A stretch of 64,000 nucleotides of DNA from Gnetum montanum (GCA_015680685.1 MNCI01016277.1:305487-369486); one strand, 5' to 3'. Shown: positions 26,661-37,485, numbered from the stretch's first letter. Notes: generated from the sequence alone by a model not told the origin. Program-made: numbers and translations.

Positions 26661-28872
26661 AACTACTATTGGCACATTTGGCCATTTCATGGAACAGCAA
26701 AAGTAGAGACTGGCAAAAGGCAATATTTAAAACAGCTGCATAAACAAAAAAATCTATTTTGAAACTACTGGAAAAATATGAATGATGCTAGGAAAAACCA
26801 CTAGAAAAGTCTCAAATTAAAAAAATTTGAGGTTGATGTTGTTGGTGGTTATGAAAATGCAAGGGGTAAAACTGGAGAAGAGTGCTCATTTGAATTAAAT
26901 GTAGATTTATTATGCAAATTATCCTTTAAAAAAGTTGGCATTTCATGCAAAAAAATAAAAATTGATCACCACGCAACTCTCTCACAAATAATATACATCT
27001 ATAAGTAATCATTAAAACAAAAAATAAAATGATGTCTATAAGACACCACATAAGCTTCAAGCCCAAGCAAGCCACCATAAAGACTCATAGGAACTCTTCC
27101 CGGCCTCCTCCCAAGATCTGCCGTGCTCAGGTTTTTAGCTACATAGACTTGGAGACTGAGGTGGGTAGAGGCAACTATTCCTACGTTTTCAAGGATTGAA
27201 TGATGCACAACTGCTAAATCTTCTGGGCTACTACTGCAAGGAAAATTTCGACATCGGCAGTGCTATTAGTAATCATGGCTACTAAAAATCTTCGTATATT
27301 CTTTGGTGGAATCATCAATAATGAGGGTGGCTACAACAATGGACAATGGTGGTGGTGGAAACAGAGTGCACAGCAGGACCAAGGTAGCCTTTGCATGACC
27401 TATGCGGCATATAAACTCGCAGAACGTCTAAACACAGAGATACCAAGATGCGCCTGCCTCCTGCAAATATATATAGCCTTTGCAAGATTGGATTACTAAG
27501 TTTGGATTCCTTAAAATATATTTATAAGGATTTATAAGGTTTGTGATTGATAAATCTTCAAGTAAGAAACTGCATTGTTGCAAGAAAGTCTACAAATTTT
27601 GCATAAGGCTCCATGTTTGGCATGTGCTTGCTGCAAGCATAAGATATGGTTAATAGCAGAGGAATGGAATGATTCCAACAATGCGGCGTCTTTGGTGTAG
27701 TCCCATTCCCTGTAAGCGAATGAATTTAATAATTGCAAGGCAATGGCAGGTTCACTGTACTATGCTCATTTAGTACAAAAAAATTTAATTTTTTTTTTGA
27801 AACAAATCCTGCAAAGAGATTTCTGGTGTGCCATGAACTCTATGAGAATGGGTGAATTCGTGGTTGTTTTGTGACAGCCATGGAGATCTTTAATGATTTT
27901 GGACATCGAACCAGATGTTCTTGCAAAGGACTCAGGATTCATGGAAATAGACAGAATATTGCACGATGCAGTAGAAAATCGTAGTTATCAGTAGGAATCT
28001 AAGACGAAATTCATTAATAGTGCTACAAACAAGGTGACGCTAAAGTAGTTATACAACAAGCATTGAGCAGGGATTTCATCTCTCATCTTATGTCTATTTG
28101 ACCAGATCTACTGATTCTCTTGTGGCAAATGAAAGAATATTTTGTATGCTATTAAAATTTGTTCACCAAGATTAATTCATCAAAGGCAGTTTCAGCAACC
28201 GGATGGAAACAGGCGATAGACACTTTCAAAAACCATACAGGCAACGCAGTGGCAAAAGTTACAATGACCGCAATTTTTTTTGGAACACACGGCAACATTA
28301 CCGGACGTGGCGGTAGAGCCTTCTTTTGTGGTGGCAGTTGATATACAGTTTTGGCAGGGCGGAATAATTTGAAATTGATTGCAGAAATTGGGCAGTTCTA
28401 GGCCTGGCGCCTTCACATTCAGCCTTCACATTCAAAGGCATTTTTAATGACGCCAAGTAACCACCACTTTATTTAAATTTCTTTTTCCAGCAAACGTCAT
28501 TTTTCCAAGGAAGCCAGTAGCAAATTTTACATGGATATAAAATGCATATGATTTAATTATATAGCATCGAAAATTTGCAAAGATCCGCTTTATTAATTTT
28601 TAAGACTATACAACCACCTCCACCAACATCTACACTAAGGTGAATGCTAAATTACTTTCTTAATACAACCTGATCATGATAATTACTAGGGCTTAATGAC
28701 ATATAATAGTTAAAATCTTAGATAAAATATGACAATTGTATGAAGCTCTTAGGAGATCTTGGATTTATTTTTTATATAGGTTATTGCTTATAAAAGAAAT
28801 ATTTGTAATATTTACACATGCCAATGTTAGCATGATTTTCTCCTAACTTTATGTATAAGTTACAACTTCTTA

Positions 28873-28913
28873 ACTTGTTGGGCAAGTAATATCTCCTAAC
28901 TTGTTGGGCAAGT
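28873..28913. promoter_or_regulatory. Tandem inverted-repeat motifs upstream of TATA, LTR1
   Basis: ACTTGTTGGGCAAGT occurs at 28873-28887 and 28899-28913. Its ends (ACTTG/CAAGT) are complementary. There are three related copies in LTR3 (37347-37409) and one in LTR4 (47569-47583), always 70-140 bp before the TATA box. Confidence 0.55.
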
Positions 28914-28981
28914 TATAACTTCCTTACTTGGGAGAGAGGTTAGCTAAGATATTTTGAAAAATCTAACTACCTTTTGAACCC

Positions 28982-28989
28982 TATAAAAA
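28982..28989 (+). promoter_or_regulatory. TATA box of LTR1
   Basis: CCCTATAAAAAGGCTTCAGG matches the same spot in LTR3 (TATAAATA, 37486) and LTR4 (TATAAAAA, 47652). It marks the U3/R boundary, so R-U5 is about 1.2 kb. Confidence 0.65.
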
Positions 28990-30208
28990 GGCTTCAGGGG
29001 TTAGAAGAAGAAGTAGGGAGGGGGGTCTCCCTTTGGGTATTGAAGGAAGATTTTGTAAAGAAGACATTGTGAAAGATTCCTTGTAAGATGACTTGCTAAA
29101 GACAACATTTCAGCCTCTTTGTCATAGTCTTGTGAGTTATGCTTATTATTTTTTATTTTTTTTACATTGTTTAGCTAATGATTTACATAGTATCATGCTT
29201 GGCAAGTAATTTTTGGATTTTTAGATTGCTCTTATTGTTCTTGTTGCATGATAGAAAATTTCTATTAAAATTTTGTCATAGAAGAGCTTGTGTTTGAAAG
29301 CCTTAAGAGCATTTTAGTAGTAAATTTTATTATTGTGCAATGTATTAGAACCGCTATTGAGATTGTTGTAAGAGAGCCTCTGCATGTAGTCAAGCCGTTG
29401 AACGATTTAATAGTCAAGAGGATTCAGAAGATCTTTGGTATTTTGATAGGACTAGAATAGCTTCTTTTATCTTTAAAGTGAATCTTTGTGGTATTTCAAT
29501 CAGAAATTGTCAAGTCTCTTGAAGGTTCTATTAAATGCAATTGTTGACATCAGTTATCGAGCCAAAATAGAGTCTCGTACGTGATAGTTTACATAGCAAA
29601 TTTTTGGGTAGCATAGTAGGATTGTCTTGAAGAAATTGCTTATTTGAGCCTTGGAAATTTGAATAATTCGTAGTTATTGAATTTGGGATAGCTTTATTGT
29701 GAAGTGTTTACTTGTATTATTTTACCTTGTTTAAACATTTGAGATCTTTACACAAATCTACTTTCTTGTTCTCTCCTTTCTATTTCCATTGAATCTCACT
29801 CTATTTCTAGTTTTCTTGTGGAACTATCTCTTTCTCTAGGGAAAATTAAAAGTAGATTCGCAGAGTTGTACTTAAATGTTTTTGTAAAATTTTATTTGTT
29901 ACAAGTAGGTATTATAAGGACCGCATAGACTAGGCAATTGAACAGAACAAGAATTATCAACAACTCATAGCACTTGGCAAAGTTGGCTAAATCTCTTTAA
30001 GATAAGTCATTTGTAGTTTTACACACAACCCAATCGTTTCATTTTTCACAACCGCACACCGCAACAGCACACACACATACTCACATTAACTTTTGAGTCT
30101 ATTTGAAGGTATCTAGGCCTTGGTGTTGCCAGAGACCAGTAAGCACCTAAATCCTATTCGAAGACACTCATTGGCGGTCGCATCCCAAACGGTCTCCAAT
30201 AGTTCTTT

Positions 30209-30225
30209 TGGCGCTAGAAAGAGGG
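30209..30225 (+). other. Primer-binding site, int1
   Basis: TGGCGCTAGAAAGAGGG lies seven bases after the LTR1 end and differs by one base from the site at 38696. Confidence 0.6.
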
Positions 30226-30326
30226 CTAAAAATTTATCCTCTAAGTTCATAAGCCTTATAATTTTAGCACATCAATAATTCTTTGTTACTATAAAGGCTT
30301 AAGAAATTAAATACTCTTTTCAGTTC

Positions 30327-31570
30327 ATGACCAAGAAGATTAATAGTTTGGAAAAATTTAAAAGTTTCAAAAGATATTCTTGATTTTAAGACTGATTCTT
30401 CATCAAAAAAAGAACAAAAGAAATTTTTTGAATTAGGAACAAGTAGTCGAGTGAAAACTAGAAGATCAAGAAGATCACCCATTATATCTGGTTTATCGAT
30501 TTATAAGAGAAGATCTAGAAAGTCTAAGAGTTCAATTATCCAAAGGAATAGGATGGCAAATCCTTGGCAAAGAGTTACACCATTAGGATTTCAAAATTAC
30601 AATGATATTCCTAAGGTAGTTTACAAATATTTTCCTAACCCTTTCATTCCTGGAAAAGCTTATTTAGCTGAAGAATATATTCACATGTTTGAGTTAACTT
30701 TAGCTCATGCAAATATTCAACATCAAGATCAAGCTTGTAGGTTGTTTGTATCAAATTTAAAGAATATGGCCCAGATTTGGTATTTGAACTTACCAAATAA
30801 TAGTATTACAAGTTGGGATGACATAAATAATCTTTTCTTAGCCCAATTTGGTAATCAATTAGATCAACAACAACTATACTATGGGCTAATACAAGCTAAG
30901 CAAGGAGTTAAAGAGTCAATTAGAGATTTTAACATCAAGTTTCAACGAATTTGTGGACTCTTTCAAAGAAAATATAGGTCATCAAAAGAAATGCTTAAAG
31001 AAACTTATCTTAAGGCTATCAACCCCAACATTTCAATTTGGTTAAAGAGAACTCCAAACTTAACTACGCTAAATGACTACTTTAGTGAAGTTATACAGTT
31101 AGAAAAATAGTTGAACTTGAATTCTGAAGAAAATATTGCAATTCAAAAAAGAGAAGATAATTCCTATGCAAGATTTTGCTCAATTTAAAGCTTTACCAGG
31201 TCCATCTCATGTTAAGATAGAGCAAGAACATGAAAGAGTAGAATCTGGAAAAGGAAAATTAATGAAAGATATGTCTAACAAAATAGTGAAGCTTGAAAAA
31301 GCCTTGGCAAGAGTTAATATCAAGGAAGAAAGGAACAATAGAAAGCATAAACATCAAGATACTAAGTTAGGAGAAGATGAGGATGAAAATGATTTACTTG
31401 TGTCCAACTTTCTTGATATTGAATCTAATAATGAGTTATCTAGTGTTCATTATGCAAGTAAATCTTCTAGCAATGGATCTAGCGATACTTCTTCTCTATC
31501 AAGTTCTGAAGAAGATATGTCCTCAGATGAAGAATGCAATAACAATGAGGAAAATGGATATAGTCTTTGA
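30327..31570 (+). pseudogene. int1 gag, frameshifted copy
   Basis: The ATG at 30327 matches the gag start of int3, but a one-base change near 30350 breaks the frame; reading resumes at 30451-31110 with the Retrotrans_gag core (RLFVSNLKNMAQIWYLNLP). The TAG at 31108-31110 is at the same site as in int3. A small deletion near 31160 shifts the next part, 31136-31570, which is the acidic Ser-rich gag tail. I see no CCHC zinc knuckle in it. Confidence 0.7.
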
Positions 31571-32080
31571 TATAATGAAATACTAACTACTTCTAGACCC
31601 CCAAATGTTATTACTAATTCATATACTAAGAGAAAAGCTTTTGAGCCAAATAGAAGAGATAACAATAAAGGTAAAGACAATCAAGTAAAGCAAAGCACTC
31701 CAAATTAGTCTTTTAATAAATGGATAAAGAAACCAAGCTTTATTGGTGATGGAGAGTATGATTTGATTNATAAAAAGATTGTTCAAGTGGATAAAAGTAG
31801 AGTGAAGATTGTGGGTCAATTACCAAATGTTCTATTGAACATTGCTTCTGAACCCCGCATCAGAAGTCAAGTAACTATTCAAGTGGCAGATATACCAAAT
31901 TCACATAGTCTCTTATTGAGTAGAAGTTGAAGCAAGAATTTCTCAGGTTACATATCAACAGATTATTCTCACATGTGGCTACCTTGGAAAGGAGAACCAA
32001 ATCAAATATACATCTATAGAAAACCTTTGATGATTGATAATATTACTTCAAATAGAAAAAGTAAAATGGTTGAAAAATGA
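31571..32080 (+). pseudogene. int1 protease remnant with internal deletion
   Basis: The text follows int3 up to 31768, meets a single N at 31769, and resumes with text equivalent to 40559 in int3. About 300 bp, including the protease active site, are missing. The remaining tail (KIVQVDKSRVKIVGQLPN) runs to the TGA at 32078-32080, which int3 shares at 40867-40869. Confidence 0.65.
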
Positions 32081-32100
32081 GGTATTGAAAACAAAATTTG

Positions 32101-32404
32101 TACACTCCAAGAAAATTATAATTTTGAGAAAGAACCAATTAATGAAGATTCATGGGAAGAAGCCTTTGTGTCCCAAGAAGAAGAAGAAGAAGGACACAAT
32201 TGGGAAGAAAATAAGAATTCATTTGAGAAAGAAGATGATAGGATTGTTGAAGAAAAAGCTCAAAAAGATCAAGTTGAAAGCTCCAGTAAGCCAGAAAATA
32301 ATAGAACAGCATTCATCACTTTAGAAATTGCTTATGAGAAGGTTAGAGATATGAGGATTCCTACCAGAGTAACCCTCACCATTCTCTTCCCATCTCAAAA
32401 ATAG
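32101..32404 (+). pseudogene. int1 tail of the small 3' ORF
   Basis: An acidic stretch (EEAFVSQEEEEEGHNWEE) is followed by RIPTRVTLTILFPSQK and a stop. It matches the end of the ORF at 44686-45189. All of pol between protease and this tail is gone. The two parent sites share an AATGA-GAT-ATGGGA-like pattern, so the deletion may have used it. Confidence 0.6.
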
Positions 32405-32611
32405 TCCATGAATGAGGGACTTGATAACATACAGTTTATTGTTATTTTTTAGGAATGAGGTTTTTATACCATCAAACCTTATGTTTGATAGGAATTTTCC
32501 TCCAAAAAGATTTTTCTGTTCAACTATAAAAATTCAATAAAAGCTTCAGTATAGTTCAGTTTTAAAATGGGGCTTGCATAAATTTCTTTAAGCTTTTAAA
32601 GAGGGCAGAAA
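32405..32611 (+). other. int1 3' untranslated end and polypurine tract
   Basis: The text matches 45190-45391 of int3. AAAGAGGGCAGAAA (32598-32611) immediately precedes the TGTTGGCAC tip and is the likely plus-strand primer. Confidence 0.55.
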
Positions 32612-33353
32612 TGTTGGCACATTTTGGCCATTTCATGGAACAGAGATATGAGATGATTGAAGCCTTCAAAATATTTCAATATAACTATTTCAAATGGCAA
32701 GATGTAGGTTGAAAAGGTATTGATTCCTATCACTCGCTAAAAAAAAAGATTGGATGAAAAGAACAATATGGTAATACAAACTATTTACTTTCAGTGTTTG
32801 ACAATGGGGCTGTTGAAAATTTCTCTTTGGTAATGAGATGGGCTGCATTTATTCTCCCTAATTTTAATTCTTCAGATTATTAATCAAATTGATACTTAGC
32901 ATGGGAAACAAGCATATGATTTTGGTACTAAGGCTAATTATCAATTGCAAGATTATTTTCATTACAGCTCAACTATTGAATTTGAAAAGAAAAATATTTC
33001 TGCAGCTTCTCAAAATTCACTAGGTTGGAACTTTTATGTGGCTCAAGTATGTAGAATTCTTTGATCATTACTTATCCCTACTGAAGATGTTCACCTTCTT
33101 CTAGTCCATCTCTTTTGTGAATATTCCATAGGTCTGTCTAACTCTTATTTGGAACATGCTGTGAGGTGGATTAGGTATACTAGAGTATTGTCCTCAAAGC
33201 AACATCATTGGTTGTCTACATCATCAACTAAATCATTCCTTGCATGTAGCCCTTAAGGAGGAAAGGCATGCATATCAGGGAGACCATAACATTATTGATG
33301 GAAATAATGATGTACATATGAAAGATAGTGAATAGAAGGTTGCAAGAGATAAT

Positions 33354-33710
33354 GTGCCAATGGCAACCAAATTGACAAGCAAGGAATCTTTATTGTTAGA
33401 AATACTTTCAGGAATTGATCATTTGGATACAAACGGTTTATTTTTGTTGCCTTCAAAAAATTTCTCAAAGACTGATAAAATAAAAATATCCTTATCGTTG
33501 ATGTTTGAAAAGATTCATTGCAAGGAATATGAAACTTGAAAATCATTTGGGAATGATTTTGAAATAGCATGTCAAAATGTTCAGAGTAATTATAAAGAGG
33601 GCACCAAGAAGTGGAATGCTACATATAGCATGCTCCTTTGTGGTAGAAAATATTTTGAGGAGTTTGCAGATAAAGTACAAAAATATTTTCCATATTACTA
33701 ATAATGGCAA
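33354..33710 (+). pseudogene. Captured host exon(s), bromodomain-like
   Basis: A single frame with one internal stop (TGA at 33538) reads NGLFLLPSKNF, then KSFGNDFEIACQNVQSNYKE, then GRKYFEEFADKVQKY. The spacing of the F..DFE..CQN...NYK pattern resembles the second half of a bromodomain, the acetyl-lysine reader fold of chromatin proteins. The match is from memory of the family and moderate at best. It ends at two stops near 33704. It lies in the cargo block, not in gag-pol. Confidence 0.4.
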
Positions 33711-33979
33711 GGACTGCAATAATAGTTCAGAGATTGTCATGAAAAAATGTTTGTATGAACTATCCCATTAGAATATTGGTGAAAGTTTTCAATATTTGTG
33801 TGTCTTCATTTACATCTACACAAAACATCTTGCCTACTAAGGTCACTGAAGAGAGAAAAGTTGAGACAACGAAAAACTAAATTTTTCCAAGGATAGAGTT
33901 ATCTGGGAGAAGAGTTGAAGTTGGATATTTTGAAAGAAACTTAGTAACAAATAAAAAAAATGCTGTAGATCAGGCATCA

Positions 33980-34229
33980 GAGTGTTCAAGCTCATTTGGA
34001 GACACTAGTATTGATTCTTATGGATCGAATTCTAAATTTGAGGATGCCTTTGAAGTAGAATCATGGTTTTGGAACCCTAAAAGTTCTACATCTTTCTTGC
34101 AGAGGAATGGAAATACAGACAAAGAGAGGAAAAGGTTGTTGAGATCAGAATGGAAAGAATATAGGCGTTGCCAATGGCTTCAGTTAAGGTATCAAGAACT
34201 TATTGCTCGAGCATCCAAATACGACTAAA
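33980..34229 (+). pseudogene. Captured host exon, basic C-terminal end
   Basis: An open frame reads FEDAFEVESWFWNPKSSTSF, then KRLLRSEWKEYRRCQWLQLR, and stops at 34227-34229. The composition and clean end look like a real last exon of a nuclear protein. I do not recognise the family with confidence. It is probably from the same gene as the bromodomain-like exon upstream, with intron remnants between. Confidence 0.4.
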
Positions 34230-34344
34230 GTTTAGCAAACTTTCATTCTAGAAAGATTCTTGAAGGAAAAGAGATGCTTGGACGGGCATTTTTGAGTCCC
34301 TTCTAGGTGACAGACTCCAAAAACTAATTGTCCAAAGATGTTGC

Positions 34345-34575
34345 TTAACCCGAAGAAGCTAAGAAAGCATCAAGGCCAGCGTCATCATCGTCACCATTGA
34401 ATGCGTGCACAAGAGGTAGCCATGGAAAGTGTTCATTCGGAGCAGGCAATGTTGAGGCATCTACATCAACATTAACATTAATACTGACATTGGCATCGGC
34501 ATTGGCACCGAAGTCGAGAAGGTTGAGATTGTCCCAGTTCCACCCAAAATGGTTGCCATGCGGCAAATCTGCCAT
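34345..34575 (-). pseudogene. Possible captured first exon, opposite strand
   Basis: A 76-codon minus-strand frame begins MADLPHGNHFGWNWDNLNLL and continues as an Asp/Ala/Asn/Val-rich stretch. Its GC content is higher than the surroundings and it starts with a methionine. Family unknown. It could also be a chance frame in a GC-richer patch. Confidence 0.3.
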
Positions 34576-34908
34576 GACAACAGCAAAGGCGAAGTAGCTG
34601 TCGCTAATCGAATGAAATAGTTAACTTAGTCATTGTTGTTGGCAATGAGATAAGTTTGCCAATGAAACAACCCATGAATGGAAAGATGAACATGGATAAC
34701 ACAACACTATGGAAAAAAAATTAGCTGAACCAAAAAAATTCTGGCCTGTAACAAATTATCTCTTGCTTTATCTACTTCACTAGTCAAGAGGGTGCTTACT
34801 TTATATAAATCCTTCAAAATATTTCAATATAAAAAATTTTGTGATATTATAAATCATTTTCATTATTATCCTCTCGCTTTATATGAAGGATTTTGTACTC
34901 TAACAAAA

Positions 34909-34950
34909 TGTTGGCGATCGTTTGGGACACGACCGCCAACGAGTGTCCTC
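34909..34950 (-). repeat. Inverted LTR 3' terminus
   Basis: These 42 bp are the reverse complement, with about two changes, of the last 42 bp of LTR3 (38647-38688). They start TGTTGGCGATCG and end GAGTGTCCTC, then run straight into the primer region of int2. The LTR end is itself nearly palindromic (GTTGGCG...CGCCAAC), which may have helped the flip. Confidence 0.7.
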
Positions 34951-34962
34951 AAATAGTTCTTT

Positions 34963-34979
34963 TGGCACTAGAAGGAGGG
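34963..34979 (+). other. Primer-binding site, int2
   Basis: TGGCACTAGAAGGAGGG differs by one base from the int3 site. It is followed by the same leader text as int1 and int3. Confidence 0.6.
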
Positions 34980-35079
34980 CTGAAAATTTAGCCTCTAAGT
35001 TCATAAGCCTTATAATTTTAGCACATCAACAATTCTTTGTTACTATAAAGGCTTAAGAAATTAGATACTATTTTCAGTT

Positions 35080-35666
35080 CATTACCAAGAAGATTGAGAG
35101 TTTGGAAAATTTTAAAAGTTTCAAAAGATATTCTTGATTCTAAGACTGATTCTTCATCAGAAGAAGAACAAAAGAAAGTTTTTGAATTGGGAACAGGTAG
35201 TGGAGTGAAAACTAGAAGATCAAGAAGATCACCCATTATATCTGGTTTATCAATTTATAAGAGAAGATCTAGAAAGTCTAAGAGTTTAGCTATCCAAAGA
35301 AATAGGATGGCAAATCCTTGGCAAAGAGTTACACCATTAGGATTTCAAAATTACAATGATATTCCTATGGTAGTTTACAAATATTTTCCTTAGCCTTTCA
35401 TTCCTGGAAAAGATTATTTAGCTGAAGAATATATAATGTCATTGTCCATATGTAAGAAACTAGGTTTGATTCCCGAAAAATCAAATAAAAAGATTGTTCA
35501 AGTGGATAAAAGTAGAGTGAAGATTGTGGGTCAATTACCAAATGTTCTATTGGAAATAGCTTTTGAACCCTACATTAGAAGTAGAGTAACTATTCAAGTG
35601 GCAGATATACCAGATTCACATAGTCTCTTATTAAGTAGAAGTTGGAGTAAGAATTTCTCAGGTTAC
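35080..35666 (+). pseudogene. int2: gag N-terminus fused to protease tail
   Basis: The gag start codon is lost (ATT at 35081). Gag text runs to about 35434, where a deletion joins it to protease text (MSLSICKKLGLIPEKSNKK). It ends abruptly at 35666, in GGTTAC, where LTR3 begins with its TG. The gag core, the protease active-site loop and all downstream domains are gone. Confidence 0.65.
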
Positions 35667-35877
35667 TGTTGGCACATTTTTACCATTTCATGGAACAAGT
35701 GGACTTATTTGCAAATGGTGAGGTACAGAATCCTAATGAACTGAAATTGTTCAAGGAGGATTATGTTCTTTCTTGTAAAGAATTCTGCAACAGTTAATTA
35801 ACCATGAAGTTGGAATAGAAATGAAAATGTTGCTGAATTGAATGTTTTGAAAATCAAGGGATAATGACATTGCAATT

Positions 35878-36063
35878 GGGAATGTTGGCATGAGGGTTTA
35901 TCTAGAGTCAAAAGAAAATGGTGTATCAATTGTAGATATCTCTCTAGCTTATGATAGAGTAGCTCTAGTTACTTTTTCTGTAATAAAGTGCAGAGAAGAT
36001 GAATATGGAATCGGCCTTGATATAACTGGGATTACATTCGAGGTGCCACAAATTAAAATGTGA
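35878..36063 (+). pseudogene. Possible captured last exon in LTR3 U3
   Basis: Sixty-one open codons end in TGA at 36061-36063. They include GVSIVDISLAYDRVALVTFS and GIGLDITGITFEVPQ. The residue pattern looks like a folded beta-rich protein rather than random frame. Family not recognised. No counterpart exists in LTR1 or LTR4. Confidence 0.35.
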
Positions 36064-36375
36064 GAGTACAACTCCACTTATGCATTCGGTTGTATACGCA
36101 TACATATATTTATATATCAACCCATGCATCAAATCCATGGTTATTATCTCTACTACTATGATATAAATAACAATAAAATATAATATTGATTTAAAAAGGG
36201 AATTTATGCAACAATTGTTCAAAGTCCTATGAGAATTGAACACTTGTCAATTGAAATGGTGGTTATAACCACCACAAAGGCCACTTGTCAACTACAACCT
36301 CTTTATCTCCACAATGGCCACTTGTCAACTAAATGGGACACGTGTCAACTGCAACTTGTTTCTCTCCATGGTGAA

Positions 36376-37278
36376 CACTTGGCAACTAAATGAAGACACT
36401 TGGCAAATGAATGAAGACACTTGGCAACTACATGAAGACACTTGGCAACTAAATGAAGACACTTGGCAACTGCATGAAGACACTTGGCAACTGCATGAAG
36501 ACACTTGGCAACTGCATGAAGACACTTGGCAACTGCATGAAGACACTTGGCAACTGCATGAAGACACTTGGCAACTGCATGAAGACACTTGGCAACTGCA
36601 TGAAGACACTTGGCAACTGCATGAAGACACTTGGCAACTGCATGAAGACACTTGGCAACTGCATGAAGACACTTGGCAACTGCATGAAGACACTTGGCAA
36701 CTGCATGAAGACACTTGGCAACTGCATGAAGACACTTGGCAACTGCATGAAGACACTTGGCAACTGCATGAAGACACTTGGCAACTGCATGAAGACACTT
36801 GGCAACTGCATGAAGACACTTGGCAACTGCATGAAGACACTTGGCAACTGCATGAAGACACTTGGCAACTGCATGAAGACACTTGGCAACTGCATGAAGA
36901 CACTTGGCAACTGCATGAAGACACTTGGCAACTGCATGAAGACACTTGGCAACTGCATGAAGACACTTGGCAACTGCATGAAGACACTTGGCAACTGCAT
37001 GAAGACACTTGGCAACTGCATGAAGACACTTGGCAACTGCATGAAGACACTTGGCAACTGCATGAAGACACTTGGCAACTGCATGAAGACACTTGGCAAC
37101 TGCATGAAGACACTTGGCAACTGCATGAAGACACTTGGCAACTGCATGAAGACACTTGGCAACTGCATGAAGACACTTGGCAACTGCATGAAGACACTTG
37201 GCAACTGCATGAAGACACTTGGCAACTGCATGAAGACACTTGGCAACTGCATGAAGACACTTGGCAACTACATGGGAC
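36376..37278. repeat. 43 tandem copies of a 21-bp unit
   Basis: CACTTGGCAA recurs every 21 bp from 36376 to 37258, giving 43 units; all but a few at the left end are identical. Each unit holds two CANNTG hexamers (CACTTG and CAACTG). The array is framed by CACGTG G-boxes at 36339 and 37278 in the same GGGACACGTGTCA context, and looser CACTTGTCAA copies lie further left (36241, 36282, 36319). Because 21 is a multiple of three and the unit lacks stops in most frames, several long frames cross it; they are not genes. It lies about 200 bp before the LTR3 TATA box. Confidence 0.95.
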
Positions 37279-37346
37279 ACGTGTCAGATGCAGCATTTTT
37301 ATCTCTTTTGTGGTTGAAACCACCCAAAGTTGTTGTAACTTACCTA

Positions 37347-37409
37347 ACTTGTTGGGCAAGTAACCTCCTAACTTGTTGGCCAAGTAATCTCCTAATTGGT
37401 TGGCCAAGT
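37347..37409. promoter_or_regulatory. Three inverted-repeat motifs upstream of TATA, LTR3
   Basis: ACTTGTTGGGCAAGT (37347), ACTTGTTGGCCAAGT (37371) and a worn third copy (37395) are spaced 24 bp apart. They fill the gap between the satellite and the TATA box. Confidence 0.5.
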
Positions 37410-37485
37410 TACTTGGGAGAGAAGTTAGGTGAGATATTTTTAAGATATTTTTGAAAATGTAACTTCCCTACCTACCTTGGAATCC

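Larger units (their letters stand above)
26667..30201 (+). repeat. LTR1, 3.5 kb
   Basis: It starts TATTGGCACATTTGGCC (TG worn to TA) and ends GGTCTCCAATA, the counterpart of the GGTCGCCAACA end of LTR3. TATA is at 28982. The 5' 2.2 kb (U3) is private to LTR1 and LTR4; the rest (28870-30201) matches LTR3 as well. U3 contains GC-richer, protein-like patches (27060-27480, 28150-28420) that may be captured host sequence; I cannot identify them. Confidence 0.75.
32612..34908 (+). repeat. LTR-started block carrying foreign cargo (no R-U5)
   Basis: It begins with the LTR tip TGTTGGCACATTTTGGCC through CATGGAACAG, but from about 32645 it is unlike any other LTR here. It has no TATA-R-U5 part. A 22-bp direct repeat (starting CCTTCAAAATATTTCAATAT) lies at 32663-32684 and 34811-34832 and brackets the cargo. 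Protein-like plus-strand segments are listed separately. Confidence 0.6.

Noticed and set aside
27260-27499. A host gene in LTR1 U3 (frame with a WWWW run)
   Set aside because: The same region in LTR4 is worn differently, and no family is recognisable. Kept only as possible captured sequence.
28159-28416. Overlapping frames on both strands of LTR1 U3
   Set aside because: Neither frame is clearly kept in LTR4, and I cannot identify either. The evidence is too weak for a gene call.
34397-34597. Plus-strand frame opposite the possible captured exon
   Set aside because: Ser/Thr/Leu-rich mirror of the minus-strand frame. The minus frame has the better start and composition.
32612-34908. A complete second LTR of the array
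   Set aside because: Only the 5' tip matches. There is no TATA-R-U5, and the 3' end is an inverted terminus.
36376-37278. CRISPR-like array
   Set aside because: The units are directly adjacent with no spacers, and the window is plant DNA. It is a plain tandem repeat.
36314-37454. Long open frames (272-360 codons) on both strands across the 21-bp array
   Set aside because: A 21-bp unit without stops stays open in several frames at once. The frames encode only seven-residue repeats and have no domain beyond the array.
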